Shown here piece by piece: positions 27,315 through 37,298 of a DNA stretch of 64,000 nucleotides; positions within the stretch are counted from its first letter, which is position 1; each line of letters starts with the position of its first letter. The position numbers and the translations under genes are program-made. This stretch comes from Methanopyrus sp. SNP6 (lineage in GTDB: Archaea > JAADCQ01 > Methanopyri > Methanopyrales > Methanopyraceae). The notes under the pieces were generated by a model. It was not told the origin of the DNA and ran no database searches. It was given only the letters and a program-made list of their open reading frames with translations. The DNA lies in contig NZ_CP019436.1 of NCBI RefSeq assembly GCF_002201895.1, positions 571,456-635,455 on the forward strand. Reading direction: 5' to 3'.

Positions 27315-27332
27315 CCGGAAAACCCGTTCCGG
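27315..27332. promoter_or_regulatory. NrpR operator upstream of glnA
   Basis: The sequence CCGGAAAACCCGTTCCGG contains GGAA-N6-TTCC (27317-27330), the consensus recognised by the methanogen nitrogen repressor NrpR, extended by one CC/GG pair. It lies between the TATA box and the glnA start, and nrpR is the next gene downstream of glnA. Repression in nitrogen-rich conditions, relieved by 2-oxoglutarate, is the expected behaviour from studied methanogens. Confidence 0.8.
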
Positions 27333-27342
27333 GGTGTCGACT

Positions 27343-28725
<1,383 letters not shown>

Positions 28726-28729
28726 GCCC

Positions 28730-28742
28730 GGAACCTTCTTCC
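28730..28742. promoter_or_regulatory. Operator-like site upstream of nrpR
   Basis: GGAA-CCTTC-TTCC lies about 45 bases before the nrpR start, just upstream of a TATA-like CCTATAGTA (28747-28755). The half-sites match the NrpR consensus, but the spacer is five instead of six bases, so autoregulation is only a possibility. Confidence 0.3.
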
Positions 28743-28779
28743 CCACCACCTATAGTATTGTTACAGGGGTTGAAACGAA

Positions 28780-29763
28780 ATGAACCAGCTGGACGTGATG
28801 ATCCTCAAGATACTCGCCGAGGCAGATCGACCCATGGGCTCCGGTCGCATCGCCGAGCTCATCGAGGAACGGTTCGGTGAGAAGTACAGCACGCGCTCCA
28901 TCCGGTACCGCCTCCAGAAGATGGAGGATAAGGGACTAATTCGGAGGGTACGGAGGAACGACAGGGTAGTCGGTGCCGAGATCACCGAATGGGGCCTCAC
29001 GGCGCTGAAGATCGAGACATCTTCCGAACGCGTGGGCATGTACCTCTCAGTGATCGAAGAGATGGCTTACCGTTGCTCCTTCGATCCCGATGTCATGAAA
29101 GGGAGAGTAGTTTGCAACGTCTCCGTAGTGAAGAGGGAACACCTCGACGACTTCCTCGACGCAGTCGTTGAGACGTACCGTGCCGGCATCTCGCCCAGCC
29201 CGCTGGTGGCGATTAAAGAGGATCTGTCGGATCACGACGTCGAGGTAGGAGAGGACGAAGTCGCAGTACTCACGGTGTGTTCCGTCACCATCGACGGTGT
29301 TCTGATCAACCGGGGTATCCCGGTAACACCCGTCTGCGGAGGCCTGCTTTACCTAGAGGAGGGCGAACCTCTGGGTATGCAGGAGTACATAGAATACGAG
29401 GGGTCTACAGTGGATCCTCTCCACGTGTTCGTCGCTAAAGGGATGACTCAGGTCGAACGCGTCCTAGAAACCGGTACCGGGTTGGTCCCCGCCAACGTCA
29501 GGTACGTACCGTGGGCGGCGCTGGAGGACGTCGAACGTGTCGAACGCGAGCTCGAGAAAGCCGACATCCGTGGGATCGTAGACGTCCCCAAAGTCGAAGG
29601 GGAAATCTTGGGAATCCCACTCCCACCCAGAAGCTTGGGTATCGTGGCGTACGGTGGGCTGGTCCCGGTAGCCCTCCTCGAAGAACGCGGTATCTCGACT
29701 CGAACGTATCCCACGCGCACTTTAGTGGAGTATTCCTCGCTAGAAGATGCCCGCCGTTACTAA
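28780..29763 (+). CDS. nrpR: Nitrogen-responsive transcriptional repressor NrpR
   Basis: 327 residues. The N-terminal winged helix (about 1-65) has ILAEADRPMGSGRIAELI and RSIRYRLQKMEDKGLI. It is followed by a single NrpR effector domain of about 250 residues, including PVTPVCGGLLYLEEGEP and the C-terminal SLGIVAYGGLVPVALLEE. Methanococcus versions carry two such domains, so this is the short form. NrpR represses nitrogen assimilation genes and is released by 2-oxoglutarate. It sits directly after glnA, whose leader bears a perfect operator. Confidence 0.92.
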   Translation: MNQLDVMILKILAEADRPMGSGRIAELIEERFGEKYSTRSIRYRLQKMEDKGLIRRVRRNDRVVGAEITEWGLTALKIETSSERVGMYLSVIEEMAYRCSFDPDVMKGRVVCNVSVVKREHLDDFLDAVVETYRAGISPSPLVAIKEDLSDHDVEVGEDEVAVLTVCSVTIDGVLINRGIPVTPVCGGLLYLEEGEPLGMQEYIEYEGSTVDPLHVFVAKGMTQVERVLETGTGLVPANVRYVPWAALEDVERVERELEKADIRGIVDVPKVEGEILGIPLPPRSLGIVAYGGLVPVALLEERGISTRTYPTRTLVEYSSLEDARRY

Positions 29764-30344
29764 CGCCGGAACCTCGAGAGTAGTCGTCTGATGGGACCCA
29801 AGATACCCTCAGAGGAGGTCATCCTCCGGATTTTCAACTCTTCCCCTCCCGCTCTTTCGGGCAACTTCTTCGGAGGTCCCAGTTCCTTCAACCTTTCAAT
29901 GAGGTCTTCCGGCAGTACCGTGGATAAGGCAAGGCTAGCTCCAGCTAGGACCACACTCTGCTCGTAGTGGTACCTGCTTCCGGCGAAGAACCCGGTAACG
30001 TTCGAGAGTATCTCGTTCGGATCTTCCCAGTCCAGATCTACCGTGGATCCTGGTTTGATGGCCTCCTCCTTACTGTTCATCTCAATGAACACTTTAGCAT
30101 CTTCAGAAACGCCCGGGTATCCGGCAAAGACAAAGAGCACGGGTTCCCCGGCGTGCGTCAGTACCTTCCCCCTCTTCCCGTTCACCCTGATTTTGACGGT
30201 GTGGTACGGCCTGGGTGGATCTTTCAACAGCTTGGTCACGAGGTTATAGCCGGTCTCGAACAGCTCTTCCCGCGTGACCGTGTACCGGTTGAAAGACAGG
30301 AAGTTTGAGGTGACCAGTATGAACAACGGTAACACCCCGATCAC
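29760..30344 (-). CDS. Membrane-anchored hypothetical protein
   Basis: 194 residues. The N-terminal GVLPLFILVTSNFLSF is a signal anchor. The middle contains beta strands (for example EPVLFVFAGYPG and AKVFIEMNSKEEA), and the C-terminal third is basic and helical, ending RRLLSRFRR. It converges with nrpR, overlapping by four bases, and its GTG start faces mtnA. No family recognised. Confidence 0.62.
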   Translation of the reverse strand: MIGVLPLFILVTSNFLSFNRYTVTREELFETGYNLVTKLLKDPPRPYHTVKIRVNGKRGKVLTHAGEPVLFVFAGYPGVSEDAKVFIEMNSKEEAIKPGSTVDLDWEDPNEILSNVTGFFAGSRYHYEQSVVLAGASLALSTVLPEDLIERLKELGPPKKLPERAGGEELKIRRMTSSEGILGPIRRLLSRFRR

Positions 30345-30438
30345 GCCGTGACTCCCGGCGCCCTCCCCTCATAACCCGATCGTCATCTCAGTCATCTTAT
30401 CAGACATTCCGCCCCGGTCATCGGGTGGGGTGAAGCCT

Positions 30439-31416
30439 GTGTCCGCGTTTAAAACGTTGACGTTGCGGGTGTACTGGGACGAAGCACGGTTCGAGGTCCT
30501 GGACCAAACGGAGCTACCGGACCGAGAGGTTTGGCGTGAATGCACTTCCTACAAGGATGCCGCGGAAGCCATCGAGAACATGCGCGTCCGAGGAGCACCT
30601 CTCATAGGAGCCGTCGCCGCCTTGGGCGCGTGGGTGGCGTACGAGCGGGACGAGGACTACGGAGAGGCCATCGAACGACTCCGTAACACACGGCCGACAG
30701 CACGCAACCTCTTCTGGGCGCTCGAGAGGATGGAGGACGCTCAAAACCCACGAAAGGAAGTCGAGCGGATCCTACGAGAGGATGTGGAGGTGAACCGAAA
30801 GCTCGGCGACCATGGGGCCGAACTACTGCCAGACGAGTGCACGGTTCTCACCCACTGCAACGCCGGGGCACTAGCCTGCGTGGACTGGGGGACAGCACTC
30901 GGTGTCGTCCGGTCCGCGGTATTCGACATGAACAAGGAGGTCGAAGTCATCGCGACCGAGACGCGTCCCGTGCAGCAGGGGGCGCGCCTAACCTGTTGGG
31001 AGCTCTCAAAGGACGGCATACCGGTGAAGCTGATAGCCGACACGGCCGTAGGATACGTGATGTCGAAGGGTAAGGTCGACGCGATCATCGTAGGTGCAGA
31101 TCGCATCGCCCTGGACGGATCCGTCGCCAACAAGATCGGCACCTACCAGATCGCCGTGTTGGCGGATCGCCACGACGTGCCGTTCTACGTGGCGGCCCCT
31201 ACGAGCACCATCGACCCAAACACCGAGACCGGCGAAGACATCCCGATCGAACACAGGTCCGAGGAGGAGGTGAAAAACGTCCGTGGCGTCCGGGTGGCCC
31301 CAGAGGACGTGACGGCCCTCAACCCGGCGTTCGACGTCACACCGCCGGAACTCATCGACGCCATCATCACCGAGAAGGGTGTCGTCGAGCCCCAGGAGGT
31401 GGCCGACCTGGTATGA
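30439..31416 (+). CDS. mtnA: Methylthioribose-1-phosphate isomerase (eIF2B-related)
   Basis: 325 residues of the MtnA/eIF2B-alpha family. Family motifs: VRGAPLIGAVAALG (substrate loop), THCNAGALAC with the catalytic cysteine, ETRPVQQGARLT, and VGADRIALDGSVANKIGT with the catalytic aspartate. It isomerises methylthioribose-1-phosphate in methylthioadenosine salvage, and some archaeal relatives act on ribose-1,5-bisphosphate. GTG 30439 is preferred (GGGTGGGGTG 6 bases upstream) over GTG 30430. It overlaps cbiD by ATGA. Confidence 0.92.
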   Translation: MSAFKTLTLRVYWDEARFEVLDQTELPDREVWRECTSYKDAAEAIENMRVRGAPLIGAVAALGAWVAYERDEDYGEAIERLRNTRPTARNLFWALERMEDAQNPRKEVERILREDVEVNRKLGDHGAELLPDECTVLTHCNAGALACVDWGTALGVVRSAVFDMNKEVEVIATETRPVQQGARLTCWELSKDGIPVKLIADTAVGYVMSKGKVDAIIVGADRIALDGSVANKIGTYQIAVLADRHDVPFYVAAPTSTIDPNTETGEDIPIEHRSEEEVKNVRGVRVAPEDVTALNPAFDVTPPELIDAIITEKGVVEPQEVADLV

Positions 31417-32642
31417 GTAGCATCCTCGACCCGATACGCGGGATCCCCGTGGATCTCGAGCTAGTGAGAAGGGAACTCAACGTCGATCTTCCCACGGCCC
31501 GGTACTTGGTACGGACCGGTCTGATCACGACCGACGGAGCCCGGGTGCTCCGACGCGGGCCCACCACCGGGACTTGCGCCACCGCGGCCGCCAAGGCCGC
31601 GGCTATCCGACTCCTGGAGGGCAGAACGGTACGGATCGTCCGCGTTCGCCTGCCGATAGGGACGGTAGTGGGCGTTCGGGTTTCGCGCGTCGATGGGTAC
31701 CCACCCGAAGCCAGAGTGAAGAAACCCGGGAACGACGACCGCGTGGACGTCACCGCGGGTGTTACCATCGCCGCCAGGGTCGAGGAGACCGGCTCCCAGG
31801 GTATAGAGATACGCGCGGGTAGGGGGGTTGGTGAGACACCATCCGGAGAACCAGCGATATCCGAGGCTGCGCGGGAACAGATAATCGACAACCTGCGCTA
31901 CCTCGCTGACTCCTACGGGATCGGTCTAAGGGTCACGATCGAGGTGCCGGACGGCGAGGAGATCGCCCGCAAGACCCTGGCACACCGTCACGGGGTAGAA
32001 GGAGGCATCTCGATCCTGGGAACGAAGGGTTTGGTGGACCCGAACTCAGAGGAGGCCATCGAGGGGTCGATCCGGAGCGACCTCCGGTACGTCGGGCGCT
32101 TTCCCTGTCTGGTCACCGGGTACAGGACCATGGACAGGGCGCGACGACTCGGGATACCCTCTCGCGACATCATCAACTGCCATGGAAGGTACGACCTGGC
32201 GCTCGAGGCCGTGAAAACAGGTGTTCCGGCGGACGGGGAGGTCAAACGATTCGGCGCCGTGCTGATCTTCGGAATGCCAGGCAAGCTGCTCAAGCTCGCG
32301 GCGGGCGTGTACAACACGCACTCGAAGGTAGCCGACGCACGCCGCGAGTCCCTGGTGACCCGACTAGTCGAGATCGGCCGGCCCGACATCGCGGTCAAGG
32401 CGTTGCGTCACGAGGGGCTGATATCCGAGTTCCTCAGAGGCCTCGACCCAGACGTCCGTCGGAAGCTGTTCGAACGCGTCTGCGAGCTCGTCGAGGAGCG
32501 GGTGAGCTCCGATCACGACATCGAGTGCGGGTGCGCGCTATACTTCCGCTCGGGCGACTCCGAAGAAGTCGTTGAGGGGGAGGGCTGGAAGCGGCTGGTT
32601 CGCGGGCACGATGATGATCTGATCGGCCGTCCGAGGGGATGA
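31413..32642 (+). CDS. cbiD: Cobalt-precorrin-5B C1-methyltransferase
   Basis: Methylates C1 of cobalt-precorrin-5B in anaerobic cobalamin synthesis. 409 residues, slightly longer than usual because of an N-terminal extension of about 45 residues (DLPTARYLVRTGLIT) before the diagnostic RRGPTTGTCATAAAKAA. LRVTIEVPDGEEIARKT, GISILGTKGLV and IFGMPGKLLKLAAG are further family segments. ATG 31413 overlaps mtnA. The last coding bases are part of an imperfect duplication continuing into the intergenic region. Confidence 0.95.
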   Translation: MSSILDPIRGIPVDLELVRRELNVDLPTARYLVRTGLITTDGARVLRRGPTTGTCATAAAKAAAIRLLEGRTVRIVRVRLPIGTVVGVRVSRVDGYPPEARVKKPGNDDRVDVTAGVTIAARVEETGSQGIEIRAGRGVGETPSGEPAISEAAREQIIDNLRYLADSYGIGLRVTIEVPDGEEIARKTLAHRHGVEGGISILGTKGLVDPNSEEAIEGSIRSDLRYVGRFPCLVTGYRTMDRARRLGIPSRDIINCHGRYDLALEAVKTGVPADGEVKRFGAVLIFGMPGKLLKLAAGVYNTHSKVADARRESLVTRLVEIGRPDIAVKALRHEGLISEFLRGLDPDVRRKLFERVCELVEERVSSDHDIECGCALYFRSGDSEEVVEGEGWKRLVRGHDDDLIGRPRG

Positions 32643-32745
32643 GGACACAGGCCGCCGCTGAATCCCGACCTTAACGGAGTGGAAGCATCCCGGATGATGA
32701 CCTAATCGGCCGCCCGATCGGTGAGGACGTTCCAGGCCGCTGACG
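32610..32745 (+). repeat. Imperfect direct repeat at the 3' end of cbiD
   Basis: About 50 bases starting GATGATGATCTGATCGGCCG (32610) recur 83 bases later as GATGATGACCTAATCGGCCG (32693), followed in both by a GAGGAC...CAGGCCGC-type segment. The first copy contains the cbiD stop. This looks like an old tandem duplication of the gene's 3' end. Confidence 0.7.
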
Positions 32746-32748
32746 GGG

Positions 32749-33636
32749 TCAAGCTACCTCGACACCTTCCGAGACCCCGTGTATCGCCGACACGCACTTT
32801 CCGCTCAACGCGTCTTCGAGCGCCGTCTTGACGTCTTCGGCATCCTCGCGCCAGCACACGGCGAAGACCGTGGGTCCCGCGCCGCTGATCGCGAACCCCA
32901 ACGCCCCTGCCCCGTAGGCGGCTTCCCGGAGCTCACCATATCGGGGCACGAACCGCCTGCGCACGGGCTCGGAGATCCTATCCTGTCCGATCAACCTCGC
33001 GAACGTCTCCGCGTCCCCCTCCGCGATCGCCGCCACCATCAGCGCGACCGCCGAGAGGTTGTTCACAACGTCGTCAAGCGAAGGCGGCCTTTCTCTGAGG
33101 ACCCTCCTGGCCTCCTCCGTGGTCACCCTGACCCCGATCGGCGTCACCGTCACGAACCCGAGGTCCCCAGGTACCTCCAGCCTCCTGTACTCCCGCTCGG
33201 ACCGCCAGATCACGAAACCGCCCAACAGGCACGGGGCCACATTGTCGTAGTGGGGCTCCCCGGCTGCCGCGCGCTCCCCTTCCGCCGCGAACCTGAGCAG
33301 CTCGGACTCCTCGAGCCCTAGCCCGAACTCCCGGTCGATAGCCACGGCCGCAGCCACCGCCGAGGCCGCGCTACTACCTAATCCCCCCACAGGAACGCCC
33401 TTACCGATCTCTAAGGTCACCCCGGGTAGGTCGAACTCCTCAACCATCCTCAGGGCCACGCGTCCCGCGGTGTTGCGCTCGGGATCGGTCGGGATCGAAT
33501 CCTCGGTGACTATCCTCACGCCGTCCGCTTCGCGGGCCTTCACGACGTCATGGAACCCGTCGACCGCCAGTCCGAACACGTCGAACCCTGGACCGACGTT
33601 GGCGATCGTCGCCGGTGCCCGTACGACCGTCGACAA
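32749..33636 (-). CDS. thrB: Homoserine kinase
   Basis: GHMP kinase that phosphorylates homoserine in threonine synthesis. Motif 1 is VRAPATIANVGPGFD, the phosphate-binding loop is VPVGGLGSSAASAVAAA, and the C-terminal motif is GFAISGAGPTVFA. TTG 33636 (295 residues) is chosen because GGGGTGA lies 5 bases upstream. GTG 33645 is a close alternative, and the frame stays open to 33702, which would run into the divergent gene. Divergent from methanogenesis marker 6. Confidence 0.95.
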   Translation of the reverse strand: MSTVVRAPATIANVGPGFDVFGLAVDGFHDVVKAREADGVRIVTEDSIPTDPERNTAGRVALRMVEEFDLPGVTLEIGKGVPVGGLGSSAASAVAAAVAIDREFGLGLEESELLRFAAEGERAAAGEPHYDNVAPCLLGGFVIWRSEREYRRLEVPGDLGFVTVTPIGVRVTTEEARRVLRERPPSLDDVVNNLSAVALMVAAIAEGDAETFARLIGQDRISEPVRRRFVPRYGELREAAYGAGALGFAISGAGPTVFAVCWREDAEDVKTALEDALSGKCVSAIHGVSEGVEVA

Positions 33637-33694
33637 CGGCGTCACCCCGACAAGGATACTTAGCGCCGGCCCTTCCTGGGATCGGGTGGTACCC

Positions 33695-34117
33695 TTGAAC
33701 ATCAGCCGTTACTTCGCTCTAGCCCCCGGCGCCGGGGTTTCGTCCAAGGAGCTCGTCCAGTGGCTCCTCGAGAACTCACCGCCCGAAGTGACGATCAAGG
33801 AGACCTGCTTCGGGGCCATCGCGGACGGTCCCGAGGACGAGCTACGGAAGCTCGCCGAGAGGGCACGTGAGGAGTTCGGATACGCCGTGTTCTCCAAGGT
33901 GAGGGGATACCCCGCAGGGGACCCCAGAGTCTGCCGGAGAACCAGAGGGGGCGGTCCCAGACCCGGGTTCCCGCAACTCCAGCGCGAGGTCGAACTCCTC
34001 GACCTCATCGCGGAGGGATTGCGCGCCCTGGACAGGGGGGAGGAGGTAGAACTAGAGGAGCGGGAACCAGTGTCCGCGAATACGATCCGGAAGCTCGCCG
34101 AAGAAGAGCTGGAGTAA
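33695..34117 (+). CDS. Methanogenesis marker protein 6
   Basis: 140 residues. The family's conserved segments are clear: APGAGVSSKELVQWLLE, TIKETCFGA, FSKVRGYPAGDPRVCR and GGGPRPGFPQLQ-E. The protein occurs in methanogens and related methane-oxidising archaea and is associated with methyl-coenzyme M reductase function, but its reaction is unknown. TTG 33695 follows GGGTGG by 5 bases; the frame is open upstream into thrB territory. Confidence 0.85.
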   Translation: MNISRYFALAPGAGVSSKELVQWLLENSPPEVTIKETCFGAIADGPEDELRKLAERAREEFGYAVFSKVRGYPAGDPRVCRRTRGGGPRPGFPQLQREVELLDLIAEGLRALDRGEEVELEEREPVSANTIRKLAEEELE

Positions 34118-35052
34118 CCCTCGTGAGGGATATCGGCGTCCTAAGATGAGATGACGGGGATACATATCGGGTACAACATCGCCACAGCTAACAGCTCACG
34201 CCCCGCATGGAGTCTTCCTGTATTATCTTTTTCCACCGTCAATTAATAAGTCTAAGAAATGTCACAGAACCTGATAGTCGAATCCCGACTTCCGTATTCT
34301 GCCGTCAGGATAATACCACACGAGACGTGAACGTGTGCTGTGGGTCGGAGATGATGATCCAACCTACCGGCACCCCATATCGTGTCGCTAGTGTGCGGAA
34401 CCTCCTAGGGTTCTGATCAGGAAGGCTTCTAGTCGGTCTGAGTTCTCCTAGAGGGTCCCCGGAGCTCGATCGTATTCGAGGTCTCGCGTCGGAGGTCGGG
34501 CTTAACTCGCAAAACGAGTACCCGAAACGAGTACCCGTCTCGCCCGGTTCGTGTGGAGATACGAGAGTACTGAGAGTGGAGTTGCGCATTAACTGACGGG
34601 TCCGGCTAGAGGACTCTCCCAGGTCCAGGGAAACTTGACACCCCCGTGGAATACTTTCGTTCTAGGGTTTGGGTGGAAAGCTCGCCCGCGCTCGAACCGG
34701 TGATCACGACTCAACCTGGCAACGTAGTACGGGGCCGCTGGAGCTTCAGCGGCCCGTCTGCTCCTCGATACGATGGGTGAGAGTGTTTACGTACTGTTAT
34801 CCACTAACACTCATACTAATATCGCACTATATACGTATCATCTTCGTATGATTACTCAACAATAGTAATGTGATCGCCCGACCACGATGGAACGGAATGT
34901 GGATCACGGGTGGAAATTCTACACCACTTCCAACGCGGGATCGTATTGGAAACGAACGCACATGTCCGGTACTGGGGCGAGGGTCCACGAAGGAGCACCG
35001 TCTACGGCATAAGACTCAAATACTGGAAGGGGTTGGATGGGATTGTGGGATA
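34118..35052. other. Long gene-poor region upstream of tRNA-Val
   Basis: 935 bases without a supportable gene. Open frames at 34207-34416, 34669-34851 and 34870-35088 lack convincing starts, and the last runs into the tRNA. An AT-rich patch at about 34785-34870 and a perfect hairpin at 34732-34755 are the visible structure. An A/T-rich CAAATACT near 35017-35024 is a plausible TATA element for tRNA-Val. Confidence 0.4.
34732..34755. other. Perfect GC-rich hairpin
   Basis: GGGCCGCTG (34732-34740) and CAGCGGCCC (34747-34755) are exact reverse complements around a 6-base loop, GAGCTT. No T-run follows, so it is not a typical terminator. It may be part of a small RNA or a protein-binding site in the gene-poor region. 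Confidence 0.5.
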
Positions 35053-35129
35053 GGGCCCGCAGTTCAGCCCGGCAGAACGCCGGCCTGACGAGCCGGTGGT
35101 CCCGGGTTCAAATCCCGGCGGGCCCACCA
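35053..35129 (+). tRNA. tRNA-Val (anticodon GAC), C at position 8
   Basis: Full cloverleaf: acceptor GGGCCCG/CGGGCCC, D arm GTTC...GAAC, anticodon stem CCGGC/GCCGG with loop CTGACGA (anticodon 35087-35089), T arm CCGGG-TTCAAAT-CCCGG, discriminator A and an encoded CCA. Position 8 (35060) is C, as in the tRNA-Thr of this window, which implies C-to-U editing. No intron. A ParA-like gene follows about 180 bases downstream. Confidence 0.96.
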
Positions 35130-35308
35130 CCGCTAATTGTTACGAAAATCATAACAACATGACCCCGGACCTCGAGAATGAGGTGATTGAATTCTCTCCA
35201 TACCATCATGGGAATCGTGACGCTCGCTCCGCCTAACTATTATATGAGTCATATGTTCTTGATTTCCGGAAAGTATTGAGCGGTGGTCCCGCCGGACCTG
35301 GGGGACTG

Positions 35309-36139
35309 TTGAGGCTGGGCATCCCGTTCCTTGTCGGCGTTACGGCGTACCAGGGTGGGACCGGCAAGACTACAGTGGCTTTCAACGCAGGTTTGGAGTT
35401 CGCGCGTCCTAGGGGCTTCGACGGTGTCCCAGCCTGCCCAGTGGTTATGATCGATCTTGACCCACAGGGTCAAGCCAGGAAGGGTGGGAGAACGCTGGTT
35501 TCCTTGTTCGAGGACGGACCGTTCGAGCGACACTCGATCAGGATATCGGTCTCGGACTTCCGAATGTGGAAAGTGGAGTACGATCCCAACGGCTTTGACG
35601 ACATCGTCCGAAAGGACGTACCGTTCGGCACCGCACTACTGGCCGTACCTAGAAAGGGGCTGGAAAGGATCAACGCCAGTTCGTTACGGAGATTAATAGG
35701 GGAGGTACACGAGTTGGTTGGCGATCCCCCAATCGCCTTGGTGGACACTCCACCGATGAACGTGAGGGCGGAGTGGGTTCGAAACATTCTGGTAGAGTGC
35801 GATCTGGTGGTGCCGGTGGCGGACTTCAGGTCGATCAAGCAGTTAAGTAGGTTCTTCCGTGAGTCGGGCTACGTGACCCGATTCGCCGTACTGAACAAGG
35901 TGTTCGAAGGGCGAACGAAGGAGGCCGAATTCCTGAGGAAGCGTGTGAAGGAAGAGCTGAGCCGATTACCGATAGATACCGAATCCGACTTGATTTGGGT
36001 TCCCGATTCCGAGGTGATCCGCGTGGCGACGGATCTCGGAGTACCCGTGCGGATGAGGTTCAACTCCTACGGTTACGCCACACCTTTCCGTAGGATAGCA
36101 CGTCGAATCACACTGGAATGGAGCCGGAGGGTGATATAA
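35309..36139 (+). CDS. ParA/Soj-like ATPase with altered Walker A
   Basis: 276 residues from TTG 35309 (after GGGGG); TTG 35276 is a longer alternative. The Walker A is AYQGGTGKTT (13-22), where the deviant motif's signature lysine in KGGxGKT is Q15. MIDLDPQGQARKGG and ALVDTPPMNVRAEW are ParA-type switch segments. ParA ATPases move DNA or protein complexes on nucleoids or membranes. The partner gene overlaps by one base (TAATG). It lies alone between tRNA-Val and an AT-rich tract. A partition or positioning role is inference. Confidence 0.83.
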   Translation: MRLGIPFLVGVTAYQGGTGKTTVAFNAGLEFARPRGFDGVPACPVVMIDLDPQGQARKGGRTLVSLFEDGPFERHSIRISVSDFRMWKVEYDPNGFDDIVRKDVPFGTALLAVPRKGLERINASSLRRLIGEVHELVGDPPIALVDTPPMNVRAEWVRNILVECDLVVPVADFRSIKQLSRFFRESGYVTRFAVLNKVFEGRTKEAEFLRKRVKEELSRLPIDTESDLIWVPDSEVIRVATDLGVPVRMRFNSYGYATPFRRIARRITLEWSRRVI

Positions 36140-36864
36140 TGACTTCCACGGAGGTCAAGTTCGACGGCGAGGCAGTACAGCGCGTGTTCGGCGTTCCGCG
36201 AGATGTGATTAAGGGTACGGTAGTAGGAGCTATGGACGTCATGGAGGAGAGGAAATCCGAAGGCCTCGCCGCGATCCGGCGACCGGATGAGATATGGCCA
36301 ATAGGACGGGCACTGGCGCGGTTGGCCTCGACGGCGAGAACGTCGCTAATCCGGACGGGCGGTATCTCGGAACCGTGGGGAGTACTCGAAAACGTGCTTG
36401 GAGACAACGAGCCGAAATCCCCGCTTCTCCGTCGATTGTGGGCTTTGACTATGGGACGGGGAAGTGTTGGTTTCCCTGCACTGACTCCGGAGACTACGGT
36501 GATAGCTTGGGGCGTTCGAGACACCGGCGAGGTGAACTTGGAGGTGAGAAGCTTGGTGGAAACCCCGGTTGTTCGAGGTCTGGTGACGCTGGCAGTGATG
36601 GACGACATGGGTGAGATGATGCTAGACAGGTTAGGTGATCGGGCGGAGCGGTTGTCCGAAGCACTCCGACGGGCGTTCGACGACCGAGCGATCAAACTTC
36701 TGGGTACTTGCGCGTGCTCGTGGATGTCGGAGAAGCTCGGGGACGAGTTCGAGGAGTGGTGGAACGAAGGCGGTGGGTGGCGGGCTCTCTATAGAGTCGT
36801 ACGTAAGAGCGAGCTGGTGGAGTCGACGGTGAAGGAACGCACCGGGATAGAGCCCGGGAAGTAA
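36139..36864 (+). CDS. Unknown partner of the ParA-like ATPase
   Basis: 241 residues from ATG 36139, which shares one base with the preceding TAA and follows GGAGGG. Mostly helical with short strands; it contains FGVPRDVIKGTVVGAMDVMEE near the N-terminus and a long helix around DRAERLSEALRRAFDD. No recognised DNA-binding motif, though the first 60 residues could form a helical DNA-binding unit. In ParA loci the second gene usually encodes the site-binding or activating protein, so this is the candidate for that role. Confidence 0.65.
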   Translation: MTSTEVKFDGEAVQRVFGVPRDVIKGTVVGAMDVMEERKSEGLAAIRRPDEIWPIGRALARLASTARTSLIRTGGISEPWGVLENVLGDNEPKSPLLRRLWALTMGRGSVGFPALTPETTVIAWGVRDTGEVNLEVRSLVETPVVRGLVTLAVMDDMGEMMLDRLGDRAERLSEALRRAFDDRAIKLLGTCACSWMSEKLGDEFEEWWNEGGGWRALYRVVRKSELVESTVKERTGIEPGK

Positions 36865-37175
36865 GCCCGCGGTCCGGCCCCCACGGTTTCGTTTCATGAT
36901 ATCCGGTTTTCGAGTTCTCGGTACACCCCGCCCTCACTCGTCGCGAAAGCGACCACTTATCAGAACTGTCGACATTTTACCCGCTCATCGACATTGATTG
37001 TGAGGTATTCGTCATTCATGGCTAAAGATAGTGAGTGAGTTATGGTGGCTAGTTTTGAAAGGTGGATAAATCTGTGTTGGATGGTATATGTGAAATAGTT
37101 GAAAGATTGATTTGATTAGGCAGTGTTCATATAAGGAGTAGGACAATAACATTTTTCAATCGGGAAAGGATAGGT

Positions 37176-37268
37176 GTGTCGAAGTTGATGGTGATGAGAA
37201 TGAAAAGAAAAATAAAGGCAGTAAGAGGTAAAAATAGTAGAAAGCAATACACTGAACTGTTGGATTAA
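37176..37268 (+). CDS. Possible small basic peptide
   Basis: GTG 37176 opens a 30-residue lysine/arginine-rich frame (MSKLMVMRMKRKIKAVRGKN...) ending at TAA 37266-37268, with GGATAGGT upstream. It may be chance coding in a purine-rich tract. Listed only because a start and a ribosome-binding-like sequence are present. Confidence 0.2.
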   Translation: MSKLMVMRMKRKIKAVRGKNSRKQYTELLD

Positions 37269-37298
37269 GAAGAACACTCTCGAGAAGAATACTCTAGA
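37269..37298 (+). repeat. 15-base imperfect tandem repeat
   Basis: GAAGAACACTCTCGA is followed directly by GAAGAATACTCTAGA, two mismatches in 15. It lies at the end of the C-depleted tract beyond the ParA-like pair and could be a binding site. Confidence 0.55.

Noticed and set aside
28730-28742. Firm second NrpR operator before nrpR
   Set aside because: Spacer is five instead of six bases; listed only as a weak site.
34345-34425. C/D box small RNA (ATGATGA ... CTGA)
   Set aside because: The outer boxes are present, but no internal D' and C' boxes exist and the spacing is too long; the same problem applies near 37190 and 46050.
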